Shown here: positions 11,434-21,325 of the stretch, piece by piece
How positions within the stretch are numbered: the first letter of the stretch is position 1
How the letters are laid out: each line of letters opens with the position of its first letter
Source: Acanthochromis polyacanthus
Lineage: Eukaryota; Chordata; Actinopteri; Pomacentridae
Assembly: GCF_021347895.1 (NCBI RefSeq)
Contig: NC_067132.1
Location: 27,187,757 to 27,251,756, forward strand
Direction: 5' to 3'
DNA length: 64,000 nucleotides
The notes under the pieces: model-generated
What the model was told of the DNA's origin: nothing
The model's input: the letters and a program-made list of their open reading frames with translations, nothing else
The model's database searches: none
Made by a program: the position numbers and the translations under genes

Positions 11434-11855
11434 ACAGCGATTAATTGATTAGTTGTCAACTATTAACTGCCAGCTATTTTGAGAAAAACTCTTAGATTCC
11501 AGCCTCTTCAGTGCCACAACTATTTGATCAGTTGTCAACTATGAACTTATCGGCCAAGTATTCTATCAATTAGTTTGAGTAGTTTTATTAAAGAAAAAGA
11601 GAAAACATTCTTAGATTCAAGTTTACATAAATGGCCGGCCAACGGAAAAAGAGCTACTAGATTGCCAACTTTCTTGCCAAAGTTATTGTTTGTTTTCTCT
11701 AGTTTCTTTCCTCTTCTAAGACAAGAAACTAAATATCTTTAAGTTGTGGACAAAACAAAACATATTGGACTTTGGGAAACGATGATTTTAGAGACCAAAT
11801 TACTAATTGATTGAGACAACAGTCGACACTGAAAGTTATTGTTAGTTGCAGCCCA
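11434..11855 (+). repeat. Dispersed fish repeat (GATTAGTTGTCAACTA family)
   Basis: Begins with GATTAATTGATTAGTTGTC and ends with CTGAAAGTTATTGTTAGTTGCAGCCC, with an internal second TTGTCAACTAT segment near 11529 and a CTTTGGGAAACGATGA segment near 11770. I recognise this layout as a common interspersed repeat of fish genomes, probably a non-autonomous DNA element. It carries no gene. Confidence 0.6.
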
Positions 11856-12509
11856 ACTTTTAAGAAATAGACTTCACTGTTGTTAATTTCGTCAAAGTTA
11901 ACATGAAAGTTTCGAATATTTTCAGTAACTATTCTGCTCATTCAACAGCTATAAACTCCACTAGTTGTTATTACGCTACTTTCTAGTTCTTTTAGAAGCC
12001 TAGAATAAGTTGGAATCTATGTATTCTGCAGAACAAGACTGCCGTTCATGTAAAGTAGTCATGGCCTATTTTGATCTTTACGTCAAAGTTTTCGATTTCA
12101 GTGCCTCATAAGTTGCGGCTGTGGAAAAAAAAACAGTAACTACACTAATTCTTCTGATTTTTAAGTGTTCACGTTGATAGATGACGAAGATGGAAGTATG
12201 AATTCCACACTGTAAAAGTACTGCGTTGAAACTGTTAGTCAAAGGAAGCCATTGTCAGTATGAAAAGTACTCGATACTGGAAAAACACGTCTCATCACTT
12301 ATAATAAAGTACATCATTAATGTGAAAGCAGGACTGTTGTAAGAATCTCAAGAACTGGAATCGATGAGCAGAATTGATCAAATACAAGCGACACCCCACC
12401 TTAAGTTTGTCTTAAAGAAAAACTTGAAAGTAAGGATGGTCATGTGGTACATTTTAACCCCAAAATCGAGAACATCTAATTTGTCATTGTGTAGATTTGA
12501 CTTTTGTAA

Positions 12510-13539
12510 TTTAAGGCAACTCTTAATTCATTTATTGGACTTCACAGACGGACAGAATCAAATTAGAAATACTTGTTGCACTGATTCAAATCCTGTCTTT
12601 CCTTCATCACTGAAACGGATAAAATTAACCATTTAGGGGAAGAAAATAATCATCTCGGCACTTACTGATCCTCCAACGTTGTGGGGTGAAGTGAGCAAAA
12701 AAAGAGAAAAAAGGCTGACAGGACCAGCATTTTTCTTCTAACTGAGCCTAGGATCTTCATTGTAGCGTAGAAAATAACACTGTTGTGTACTTCACTTCTC
12801 AAAAATCTGCTCCGACAACATTCAGCACAAGAGGGAAATATTTGGTATTTGGGTTCATCTCAGCGGACGCTTGAAGCTGAAAAAAAAAAAAAACGACAAA
12901 GTGGTGCCTTTCTGTAGCCACAAATCCCACAATCCTCTCCGGAGCAAGATTCTCGTCGTGGCTCAAACTCAATGGTGGTTAATGTGAGGCAGCCGTCACT
13001 GAAAAGGGGGGGATCATTCGGAAGATAGAAATCCCTAGAAAAACAAAACAACTGTACAGCGTATCGTATCATGTTACCGTACATACACAAGCTAAGATAG
13101 AACTCACAATATGCAGCATGTTTTTGTCCCAGAAACACTGAAAAATACATAGGCATATCTGTTGGTTTACAAAACTGCTTGTAGAGTGTGTCCATCACAG
13201 GCAGCTTTGGAAAAAACGGACCAAAAGAAACAAAACAAACAAAAAAAATATCGGTATAGATATATTTGGGCCTTGTGTACACCCCATATACACACACAAA
13301 AAAAGTCTCGACACAAAGTCTCTTTTTACTGTGCCCTCGCAAAAACGCAACTAACACGGACTGGACACACAAAGCCTACGTCTGGTCACCAGAGGGACAA
13401 TGAATGGTGATCGAAGGCGGCGAAAGAGCGCTTTGGACAAAACCGAGCTCTTCCCTCTGTCTTTTAACTCGCCGCACATGCACCAGAACTGCCCGAAAGT
13501 TTTCTACGTCACTTCCTTGTCTGTGTCCCGAGCCTCTCG
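12510..13539 (-). other. cdh6: cdh6 3' UTR (predicted)
   Basis: Sequence following the cdh6 stop codon on the minus strand. The first AATAAA on that strand is at 12536-12531, giving a 3' UTR of about 1 kb if used. A 170-codon open frame at 12860-13372 (-) lies inside; its composition is not protein-like and it matches no family I know, so I treat it as chance. A longer UTR ending further left is possible. Confidence 0.45.
12531..12536 (-). terminator. Candidate cdh6 poly(A) signal AATAAA
   Basis: Canonical hexamer on the minus strand about 1 kb after the cdh6 stop codon, with no earlier AATAAA seen between. Motif and position are the only evidence. Confidence 0.4.
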
Positions 13540-14042
13540 TTAGGAATCCCTGTCGCTGTCGTCACCCCCGTACATGTCCGCCAGTTTCTTAAACCGCGGC
13601 CCCCACTCACTCAGGTAGTTGTAGTCCTGGTCGCCCTCGGTAGTCACCGACTCCAGGGAGCTGAGGGACTCGGCCACCGAGCCGTTGCCCTCGTAGGCGT
13701 AGGTGGCGAGGGAGTCGTAAGGTGGCGCTGTCGGGTCGCTGTCGTTGTCTTGGAGCCTCTGGTTGATGAAGTCCCTCACGTCCCCGTTATTGTCCCGGGT
13801 CGGGGGCAGAACTGGCCGTCGGACCGGAGGGTAGAAGGTCTCAGGCACGATGTCCCGCCGCTGTTTGCTCTCCTCGATGGCCTCCGGGTTGCGCAGCGTG
13901 CCGATGTCAAAGGCCTGGGTGTCCTCCTCGCCGCCGCCCTCGTCGTTGTAGCTGACGACGTTGTCTCTGACATCCTCTTTGGAGATGATCAAAGGCTCCT
14001 TCTTCCTCTGCCTCCTCAGGGCAGCGAACAGCACCACGATCA
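13540..14042 (-). CDS. cdh6: cdh6 exon 11: end of membrane segment and catenin-binding tail
   Basis: Encodes residues 629-795 and TAA at 13542-13540; acceptor AG at 14044-14043. It begins inside the membrane segment ([14 protein letters not shown]), the basic run marking the cytoplasmic face. The juxtamembrane [19 protein letters not shown] (660-678) is the region that binds p120-catenin in classical cadherins. [17 protein letters not shown] (731-747) and the following serine-rich SLSSLES are the beta-catenin-binding core. The end [13 protein letters not shown] plus an acidic DDSDRDS tail is typical of type II cadherins and close to human CDH6. High GC compared with the surrounding introns. 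Confidence 0.96.
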
Positions 14043-14394
14043 CTGCAGGGAAAACAAAGAGCAAACAAAGAGTTTGGTGACTTCTGCTGTTGTTTCTTTG
14101 CTCCCTCTCCTTGTTCTGAAGGCCAGCGACCGTCCAGAGGGAATTGTTGATGCTGCATGAATGTTCACTGATGTTCAGGGACTTTGTCTGACTTTGTAGA
14201 GCAGCCTCTGCTACCACAAGGATGCATTATGTATTCCTCCCTCCTCAGGGCCACTGCTGCTTAAGAACCTATAGGAGGCCGGTTTAAGTACACAGCGGAA
14301 TGAAGTGTGTGTGCTACAAAGTCAACTTCAGTGCCATTAAGGAGCATTATGACATGTGAGTGATGACTTGGAGGTGACCCGGCCTCTCTGACTT

Positions 14395-14870
14395 AAAGGG
14401 ATGGTTCTTTGAAGTGGGCTAGTGCGGGTACTTATCCGCAGATGTACAGTAGATCGACACGCCCCCAGTTTGAAGCAGCAGAGAGGACTGCTGGCAGGGA
14501 AGCTAAGCAGTGAACGAGGTCAGCAGTAAAATGTATTTCAGCCACCTAAGAAAATCAATGGCCGTTTAAGCGTGTGCTATATTTAGAATATTCCCACCGG
14601 CTTACCTTGCCGACAGACAGCCCCGTCCTTTAGCACTACATTTTATCTCCAGAACTTTCCGATGCACACGTGTTACATACTGCATTATTTCACAGATCAG
14701 CAGTATAATCCAGTCCACGGCGCTGAGGCACTTATGCGTACAAATACGAAAGGGCTGTCTGCCGGCAAGGTAGCATTATTCTATTCAGTGTGGTCGAATG
14801 TAGGTAGTACTTTGACCATGAATAAGTACCTTATACAATCCACTTCAACAAACAAATCTGTCTCTTCAAG
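14395..14870. mobile_element. Foldback MITE in cdh6 intron 10
   Basis: The outer arms are imperfect inverted copies: GGTTCTTTGAAGTGGG and GGTACTTATCC near 14402-14436 read again in reverse complement near 14825-14866 (GGTACTTATTC, TTGAAGTGGATTG). The inner arms are nearly perfect: CCTTGCCGACAGACAGCCCC at 14604 against GGGCTGTCTGCCGGCAAGG near 14752. No transposase is encoded. I recognise the arm sequence as a frequent fish MITE, but its superfamily is not certain; a TTAA at the left edge is compatible with piggyBac-type insertion. Confidence 0.7.
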
Positions 14871-15426
14871 GCAAACATAGAATTATTGATTATAGAGTTG
14901 CAGAATTGTGTCCTGGCCTCACTGAAAACACAGTTACTAGTGTGTTAAAGCAAGAAATCAGACTCAATGATCTGTTATGATTGCGGCTGTGAAGTTGGTT
15001 TTTTTTGCATTTGCAAGAAAGCAGGGATCTGTGAGGCTGAAGCATCTATAGTTTGTTATGACTAATAGAATTGGTAGTAAAGGTGTTTTTGAAGCTAATC
15101 CTGCAGCAGTACTGATAGCAACAACTATCGTTTTCTTAGCAGCAAATGAAGTCATACTCCCTCTGTGTGAGCTTCTCTGTTGGTCGTTTTGGTTGTTGTT
15201 TTATGTTCGTGCATGTGAGTCCCTCCCGTTGAAACTACGGGCACTCCCCATGTTTATAAATAGAGCGAGTGACTTCCAACACTGTGCTGTCAAACAGGAA
15301 GTGCAGTCTAGTGTTCAACTGGATCCAAAGAATCCTAAACAAACATTTAGTAGGTCAGTATCGGCACAAATGTTGAAAGTCTAATCCTTCATGTCACACA
15401 AGAGTCATAAAAAACATTTTCTGAAG

Positions 15427-15508
15427 CCTTTGATGCACAACATGGGTTAAACGTGACCCACATTCAATGGAAAATGGGTATTTTATGGCCCATGTTGTGC
15501 ATCAAAGG
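15427..15508. repeat. Perfect 20-bp inverted repeat (hairpin)
   Basis: CCTTTGATGCACAACATGGG at 15427-15446 is the exact reverse complement of 15489-15508, with a 42-base loop. The loop itself holds further inverted words (GGGTTAAACGTGACCC, and AATGGAAAATGGG against CCCAC). The absence of mismatches suggests a young insertion or gene conversion. Probably a small palindromic MITE; a structured RNA cannot be excluded. Confidence 0.75.
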
Positions 15509-16523
15509 GTTAATAAACGCAACAATATCTGACTACTTTAAGCCCTGGACACATGCCGCTTGGATGTAGAAAATGCTAACATAGTTAAACCCAACTTGAT
15601 TGAACATAAATGCAGTGGTCAGAGGTTATTAAGCATCACTGGTGACTTTGTCATGGTGCCCCTATACGAGCTAAACTCCCACAATGCTCTCTGCTTGATA
15701 ATACAACACTGCCTGCCGCCTCTGGACACATTATTTAATGTGGCACACTCACATGCTCCAGCTAACCTGAAATACTTTAAGTGTGTATTACGTATGAAAA
15801 TGATGTCAGATTGGGATTTGATACTGGCAGATACTCAATAATAAATGAGTCTGATCAAGCTGAAGGAAAATAATTTGGACTTGTCTAGTTTTAGGTATTT
15901 TTAGTGTTTTCTTGCAGCTCTCGTCTTTTTCTTTTCCTTGAAGATTGGGACTAAGCTGAAATGAAGGGACTGCACCTACATGTCTAACATGAATAAAATA
16001 CTTTTGTGTTGTTTTGTTTTCTTAGGCGTTGGGGGAACATTGGTGTGGTCACTGTGGTCAGTTTCATGGGAGGACTCACATGCACATAAAATGTTGCTTG
16101 AATCCCAACACTCACAGAGGAAGTGTGCACTAATACTCCTCTATAGCTTTGCATAGAAATTAGCTGCTTGCTGTTTTGTAAATGTTCAAAATCTGGCCTT
16201 GAAAGCTGCACCGGGCAGTGGTTCTATGCAATAAAATAAAGTCCACATTTGAATAAAGCACAGGGTCCTGCTCAGCCAGCTGAGATGCTGTAAGTCTTTG
16301 CTGCTGAAATCAAATTAAAAAGACAGCTGTGGTCACTGGCAGGATTATCCGCCCACAGGAAGTGATAAATCAAATTAAGGAGCGAAATATAAAACTGCCT
16401 CTTTAACACCTGCTAGAGGTTGCTTTAGTAAGAAGCTCTCAAATCCTACTGTCAGTGAAGCCCACCTCTTTAAATCAGCTCAACTTGAACAACAAATGTG
16501 TTCCCAGAGCAGCCGCTACTCAC

Positions 16524-16775
16524 TGAGCAAGATGATGACGCAAAGCAGAATGGCCACCAGGGCCCCGGTGCTGAGTCCCGCCCTCGCCGTTAGCGCCTCT
16601 GCGTTGCACAGCTTCATGTTGCCTTCGCGGTCGCAGGTGCAAACCCTGATGGTCAGCGTGTTGGTGCTGCTCTGCATGGGGAACTCTCCGTCAGAAATGA
16701 CCACGGGGACGTGGTAGACGCTCTTCTGGAGGCTGCTGTAGCTGTTCCTCCGTGTGAGGATCCCGGCCGTGTTGT
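16524..16775 (-). CDS. cdh6: cdh6 exon 10: rest of EC5 and first half of membrane segment
   Basis: Residues 545-628 plus one base of codon 629. Acceptor TTGTCAG at 16776, donor GTGAGT from 16523. [12 protein letters not shown] is the EC5 strand shared with human CDH6. VPVVISD is the usual late cadherin-repeat strand. The cysteine pattern [12 protein letters not shown] (590-601) is the membrane-proximal cysteine motif of classical cadherins. [17 protein letters not shown] starts the membrane helix, which continues in exon 11. Confidence 0.95.
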
Positions 16776-16942
16776 CTGACAACAACACAATATCCGGTTA
16801 CTATGCAGCGATCGATAACCTGCATGAATATTTTAGAGTCTACATGTGCCATATCAATTAAACATCCGCAGTACAGTGTCATCATGTATACATGCCTCAT
16901 GGGAACTTTTTACAGGTGATTCCTCAGCTCAGAGTTTCTTAC
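16776..16942 (-). other. cdh6: cdh6 intron 9 (167 bp)
   Basis: By far the shortest intron of the gene, with donor GTAAGA and acceptor TTGTCAG. Nothing else is recognisable in it. Confidence 0.9.
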
Positions 16943-17060
16943 CTTTGTTGTCACGGACAGAGAAGTTTGCTTTTCCTGCAGCTTCCTGTGCAAGGCTGAA
17001 GAAGAAGCGATGTCCTACGAGCGGCTCGTCGGGATCCGTGGCGCTGATGGTTTGTATCCT
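16943..17060 (-). CDS. cdh6: cdh6 exon 9: EC5, first part
   Basis: Residues 506-544 plus one base of codon 545. It is too short for a long open frame and was found by reading the minus strand between exons 8 and 10. The peptide starts RIQTISATDPDEPLVGH, with the calcium-binding ATDPDE motif that opens a cadherin repeat, and runs to NFSVRDNK (possible N-glycosylation at Asn 537). Acceptor CTTCTTCCAG at 17061-17070, donor GTAAGA from 16942. Confidence 0.94.
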
Positions 17061-17394
17061 CTGGAAGAAGAAGACGACAGCTCAGAAACAAAGAAACCTC
17101 CAGCAAACAGACTTAACCCTCTGGAATGAAGATGGGGTTGTAAATGCTCACAGGGTTTAAGAACCAGGCTAATTCCTGGTAGGTTTTCCAAGGTGCCAAT
17201 GAAATCACAATATGAGCGATAACCTCCTTAAACAGTCTTAATATTTGTGCAGTACTTCCATCAGTGAAGTAGTAAACCTTCTTTTAAGATTAATTTCCAA
17301 GTAGATTCTTTTTTTGCACAAATTTACTTTTGTAATGTTGAATACAATCTTTTTAAAGATGTTTTCCCCTGTGGTTGTTGTCTTTTCAAAACTG

Positions 17395-17545
17395 CACCAT
17401 TCATCAGCGCAAGAAGACGGAAAGAATTGTCCCATTTCCAACTTTCTGACAGTCTTCAAACTATTTATCTACAACATGCTGTTCCATTGGAAAACTTAAC
17501 TGAATCTCAGTCTAAAAATGTGATATTTTGTCAAAAAAAAGCACC
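17395..17545 (+). repeat. Dispersed AACTTTCTGACAGTC repeat, copy 1
   Basis: Shares the ordered words CCAACTTTCTGACAGTC, CCATTGGAAAACTTA and TGTGATATTTTGTCAAAA with the better copies at 43.1-43.6 kb, where the same order reads CAACTTTCTGACAGTCC, CATTTGGAAAATTAGAC and TCCATCAAAATG. Family not identified. Confidence 0.5.
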
Positions 17546-18539
17546 ATAAATAAACCGCCTTCTCTATAAATAAGAAAAAATTCTGCCTAACTATGAAGCC
17601 ATTATTGGCTCAGTTACATGACAACAATTCTGGGATTATCCAACAGATTAAAAATGTCAGTACTAAAATGTCTAGAGAGTTTATGTCAACACTGTCAATA
17701 ACCAGCTGCATTTAAATTCTGTATGTAGGTCAGTTTTTGAACTTTTTAACTGGATAGTTTCACCTCAGTTACCCTGACTGGTGTTTACATGGTAGATTAC
17801 TGGTGGCAGCTAAGCTTGGTTGAGCTGTAAATTGGTCGTTTCTAAACAGAACAGTGTGAATAAATGAGTCAATTGAACACCTGGCACATAAAGGTAGTAC
17901 ATGTTTTATACACAATATAAGGTAAAAGGTGCTTCATGTATAACTCACTTCATACAATCAGTGATATTAAAGTGATTAATATCTCTCGGCGCGTCGTCTC
18001 CAACAGTAAACCATGTAATTAAAGATATCCACAGTACAAGCTCATTAATGTTCACATCAGCGGCTGTGATAAATAACCTGGCGGTTTATTCAGATTAAAG
18101 GGATCCTTCGGTCTTTGGGGAATCTGCGAAGACAAACAGTTAAGGGCGAGCTAACGAGGAACAAACCTCCAGAGTTTTTCTGACGGTGTGCAGAGACACA
18201 AACAAGGCTTCCAACAGACACCTAATACCTGTTTTATGTATATTACAGGAGTCAAAATTTGGCAAATTAGCATGTTGTGGTTGGAGTAATGAGTACAAGT
18301 GTGGATTAAGCTACATTAGCTTAGCATTATGATACTTTTAGGACTTGAAACACAGGATTTGTTTACTGTAGCACTGCTTGCTTTTTACTAAACTACATGG
18401 AAGTTATCTTGGTGGTTCTGTCCCTACTTTAATCGACATTAGTCCTTGGTAGTAAAGTAAATTAAATATATCAAGCATTCACTGTTGCTAGTGGCTAATG
18501 TTTACTGCATATATCCATTAATGTTCTTTATTACAGATT

Positions 18540-19140
18540 TCATTATGATAAGATTCTGAAATTCAATTCAAAATAGTCAAAATTCAATTACCAATTTGTT
18601 TGTTTGGGATTGTAACTATTACAGATATCTAGAATACAGTTCAAACTAATGAAAAGTATAAGCGGACTAGTGGAACTATATTTAAGATTTCTACAATTCC
18701 TTTTAGAACTGCTGAATTTGAGATTAAAAATGGAATTTCTATCAGTCAAAATACTACAGATATCCTCAGTGATAAATATCTTAAATTAATAAGATAATTA
18801 GGGTGACATAATTGTATTTTTACTGCTTCTAAAGGTTTTATTGCTTTCATTACTCTCTTGATTTCCATTCACTTTAGCTGCATTGTCCGGCTTTGTCTTG
18901 CTATTTTTGCTCTTGTTTTAAAAACTGCTTCATAAATGATGTTATTCTCATTATCATTGTAACTGAAAGGGTTTGTTGATGTGTCAGACCTGCAATTACC
19001 GGTATCTGAAATGGGAAGTTACCGTTCTACCAGCAGTAACTCTTTTTTCAAAATGCAGAAATTCAATTAAACATATCTGTAATAATCAGTCTTACTAATG
19101 ACGGAGGATTTAGTGGTATCTATAATTACACTTTTGTATA
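18540..19140. repeat. Degenerate ACAGATATCT-rich repeat tract
   Basis: AT-rich DNA in which ACAGATATCT-like words recur (near 18622, 18765 and, inverted, 19073), mixed with AGTCAAAATTCAATT and related words. It resembles a decayed tandem or nested repeat. Boundaries are approximate. Confidence 0.4.
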
Positions 19141-19601
19141 TATCTCTATATATAGATATAAATTAACATTTCAACGTGTCAAATTGTAATTTTCACAGGT
19201 GAAAACTAATTTGCCACTCGTCTGGCCCACTGATTAAATGTTAAAAGGGCTGCCCTGCTGGGGCCACGAAACACTTTTTTTTTTGCTCTAGACTTGATTA
19301 TGAGCAGAAAATATGAGCGAGTTGACAAGTGAGACTGAAACTGACATTTATACCTCATGTGTTGCAACACTTGGGGTTTAGGATATTTGGACGAACAAAG
19401 TGTCCTTAAAACTTTTCATCATGTAAAATTCTGCTTCCCAGAAACAGCTCCTATATGGATTTGCTTAAAATACACGGGACATATGTACAAATCATCCCTG
19501 AGGCCTGTTAATTACACACTAAAGTGGAAGCAGATGCACAATCCTGAGGAAGAAGTGGAGATGAAACCATGACGACGGCCCAGCGTTTGGTAAGAACCAA
19601 C

Positions 19602-19723
19602 CTGATTAGCCTTGGCGTTCTCACACACAAACGTCTCGTAATTGGTGGCAAATGTTGGAGCGTTGTCGTTGACGTCCAGCACTCTGATGTATACCGGCAC
19701 CCGGCTGATCTGTTGCGCGTTGT
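19602..19723 (-). CDS. cdh6: cdh6 exon 8: EC4 end and EC4-EC5 linker
   Basis: Residues 465 (last two bases of the codon) to 505. Acceptor TTCCTAG at 19724, donor GTTGGT from 19601. [19 protein letters not shown] carries the DVNDNAP calcium-binding linker motif (482-488). [12 protein letters not shown] closely matches the human CDH6 stretch after EC4. The split codon joins exon 7 to give ELNNAQQ, aligned with EINNPKQ in human. Confidence 0.95.
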
Positions 19724-20299
19724 CTAGGAAACACAAAAGGTGGCCACAGTGAGTTTACACAAATAATTACAAGTACATGTGTGCAGCTTTGGCCCCCCGT
19801 TACTGAGCAAACTCATTAATATTTGGATGCTACACTTAGTTATTTCATTTCTAAGTGTTTTCTTCCCCGAGCCGCTGCTACTGATGTGAAATGTCTCCGT
19901 GAGAAGTTTCCCTAACAAAACAAACACAAGTGAGGGAACTTAGTGGAGATATCATACATATTCAGTGCCTATTTAAATCATTCACCCTGCTTGAAGTTTT
20001 CCCTTTTTACTGCATTTCAACATCAAATTGTGGACCATTTCAAATAGAAAACAGATCTACTAAGTAATGCCAATTAATTAAAGTACAATTAAAAGCATCA
20101 TCAAGAAACAGAAGGAATGTGGCACATGGGTGAATCTGCTGGGAACAGGCCATCCTTAAAACTAAGTGATTGTGCAAGAAAGAGATTATTGAGGCCACCA
20201 AGACACCTATGACTCCACTGAAGAAGTTACAAGCTTTAGCAACTGAGATGGGAGAAACTGTGGAACCAACTGTTGTCTGTTCTTTAACGGTCAAAGCTT

Positions 20300-20525
20300 T
20301 ATAGGAGAGTAGCAAAAAGAAAACCACCACTGAAAAAAGCTCATGTTAAACCTCGACTAGAGTGAATGCTTGTGAGGGACTCTGAGGTCAACTGGAAGAA
20401 GGTTCTTTGGTCTGATGAGACCAAAATTTAGGTTTTTGGCCATTAGATAAGATGCTATGTTTGGGGGACACTAAACACTGCATATTACCACAAACACACT
20501 GAAGCATGGTGGTGGCAGCATCATA
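20300..20525 (+). pseudogene. Tc1 transposase remnant
   Basis: Broken reading frame with WKKVLWSDETKI (catalytic aspartate of the DDE triad in SDE) followed immediately by TAG, then FGH in the same frame. The KHGGGS motif appears about 20 codons on. The downstream catalytic residues fall in the deleted part. Known from the family: DDE transposases cut and paste DNA at TA sites. This copy cannot make a protein. Confidence 0.8.
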
Positions 20526-21325
20526 ATGTGAAGCATGGTGGTGGCAGCATCATGATGTGAAGCACGGTGGCGGCAGCATCATGATGTGAAGCACGGTGGC
20601 GGCAGCATCATTATGTGAAGCATGGTGGCAGCAGCATCATTTTTTTTTTTTTTTTCTCATTTTTTTTTGTCTGCAAGTCCGCTCAAAAATGACACCAACC
20701 ACTCATGGTGCCACTGCTTAAGCTTCATGTGCAATTTTTTTCTTCTTTGTGACTGTGACCATCACCGGCCCTCATGGCAAATTAACCTATCATGTTTATT
20801 TCAAGCTGTTTTCTACATTATGCCATTGAGGGCTGTGCACACCCAAGTGAAACACGGCAGCAGCATCATGATGTGAAGCACGGTGGTGGCAGCATCATGA
20901 TGTGAAGCACGGTGGCGGCAGCATCATGATGTGGAGCATGGTGGTAGCAGTATCATGATGTGGAGCATGGTGGCGGCAGCATCATTATGTGTAGCACGGT
21001 GGTAGCAGTATCATGATGTGAAGCATGGTGGTGGCAGCATCATTATGTGAAGCACGGTGGTAGCAGTATCATGATGTGGAGCATGGTGGTAGCAGTATCA
21101 TGATGTGGAGCATGGTGGCGGCAGCATCATTATGTGTAGCACGGTGGTAGCAGTATCATGATGTGAAGCATGGTGGTGGCAGCATCATGATGTGAAGCAC
21201 GGTGGTGGCAGCATCATGATGTGAAGCACGGTGGTGGCAGCATCATGATGTGAAGCACGGTGGTAGCAGTATCATGATGTGAAGCATGGTGGTGGCAGTA
21301 TCATGATGTGGAGCATGGTGGCGGT
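20502..21325 (+). repeat. 29-bp minisatellite derived from transposase codons
   Basis: Units of 29 bp, GAAGCATGGTGGTGGCAGCA followed by TCATGATGT, repeat about 21 times: roughly five at 20502-20640 and sixteen at 20845-21325. Variants swap CATGG/CACGG, GGTGGC/GGCGGC/GGTAGC, and GATGT/TATGT. The unit sequence equals the Tc1 codons for KHGGGSIM. A 29-bp period shifts the frame each time, so the array is not coding. Confidence 0.92.
20637..20845 (-). mobile_element. Poly(A)-tailed insertion inside the 29-bp array
   Basis: About 200 bp of unrelated DNA interrupts the array. Read on the minus strand it ends in a run of about 17 A, with a second A-rich run before it, as a short retroposed sequence would. 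Both sides carry GCAGCAGCATCAT, but since the host array is itself repetitive this cannot be taken as a target duplication. The inserted sequence was not recognised. Confidence 0.5.

Larger units (their letters stand above)
14043..16523 (-). other. cdh6: cdh6 intron 10
   Basis: About 2.5 kb. It contains a foldback MITE (14395-14870) and a perfect 20-bp hairpin (15427-15508), described separately. Between 15560 and 16480 nothing was recognised. The donor on the minus strand is GTGAGT and the acceptor is preceded by CCCTGCAG. Confidence 0.9.
17061..19601 (-). other. cdh6: cdh6 intron 8
   Basis: About 2.5 kb, AT-rich. Holds a copy of the dispersed AACTTTCTGACAGTC repeat near 17400-17540 and a degenerate tandem-like tract at about 18540-19140. 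The remainder, 17600-18500, shows nothing recognisable. Confidence 0.85.

Noticed and set aside
12860..13372. 170-codon frame on the minus strand in the cdh6 3' UTR
   Set aside because: It follows the cdh6 stop codon, has Phe/Val/Cys-rich composition typical of A- and CA-rich DNA read in reverse, and resembles no family I know.
13750..14160. 136-codon plus-strand frame across cdh6 exon 11
   Set aside because: Shadow of the GC-rich exon 11 coding sequence on the other strand.
20040..20330. 96-codon minus-strand frame in intron 7
   Set aside because: Antisense to the dead Tc1 transposase remnant.
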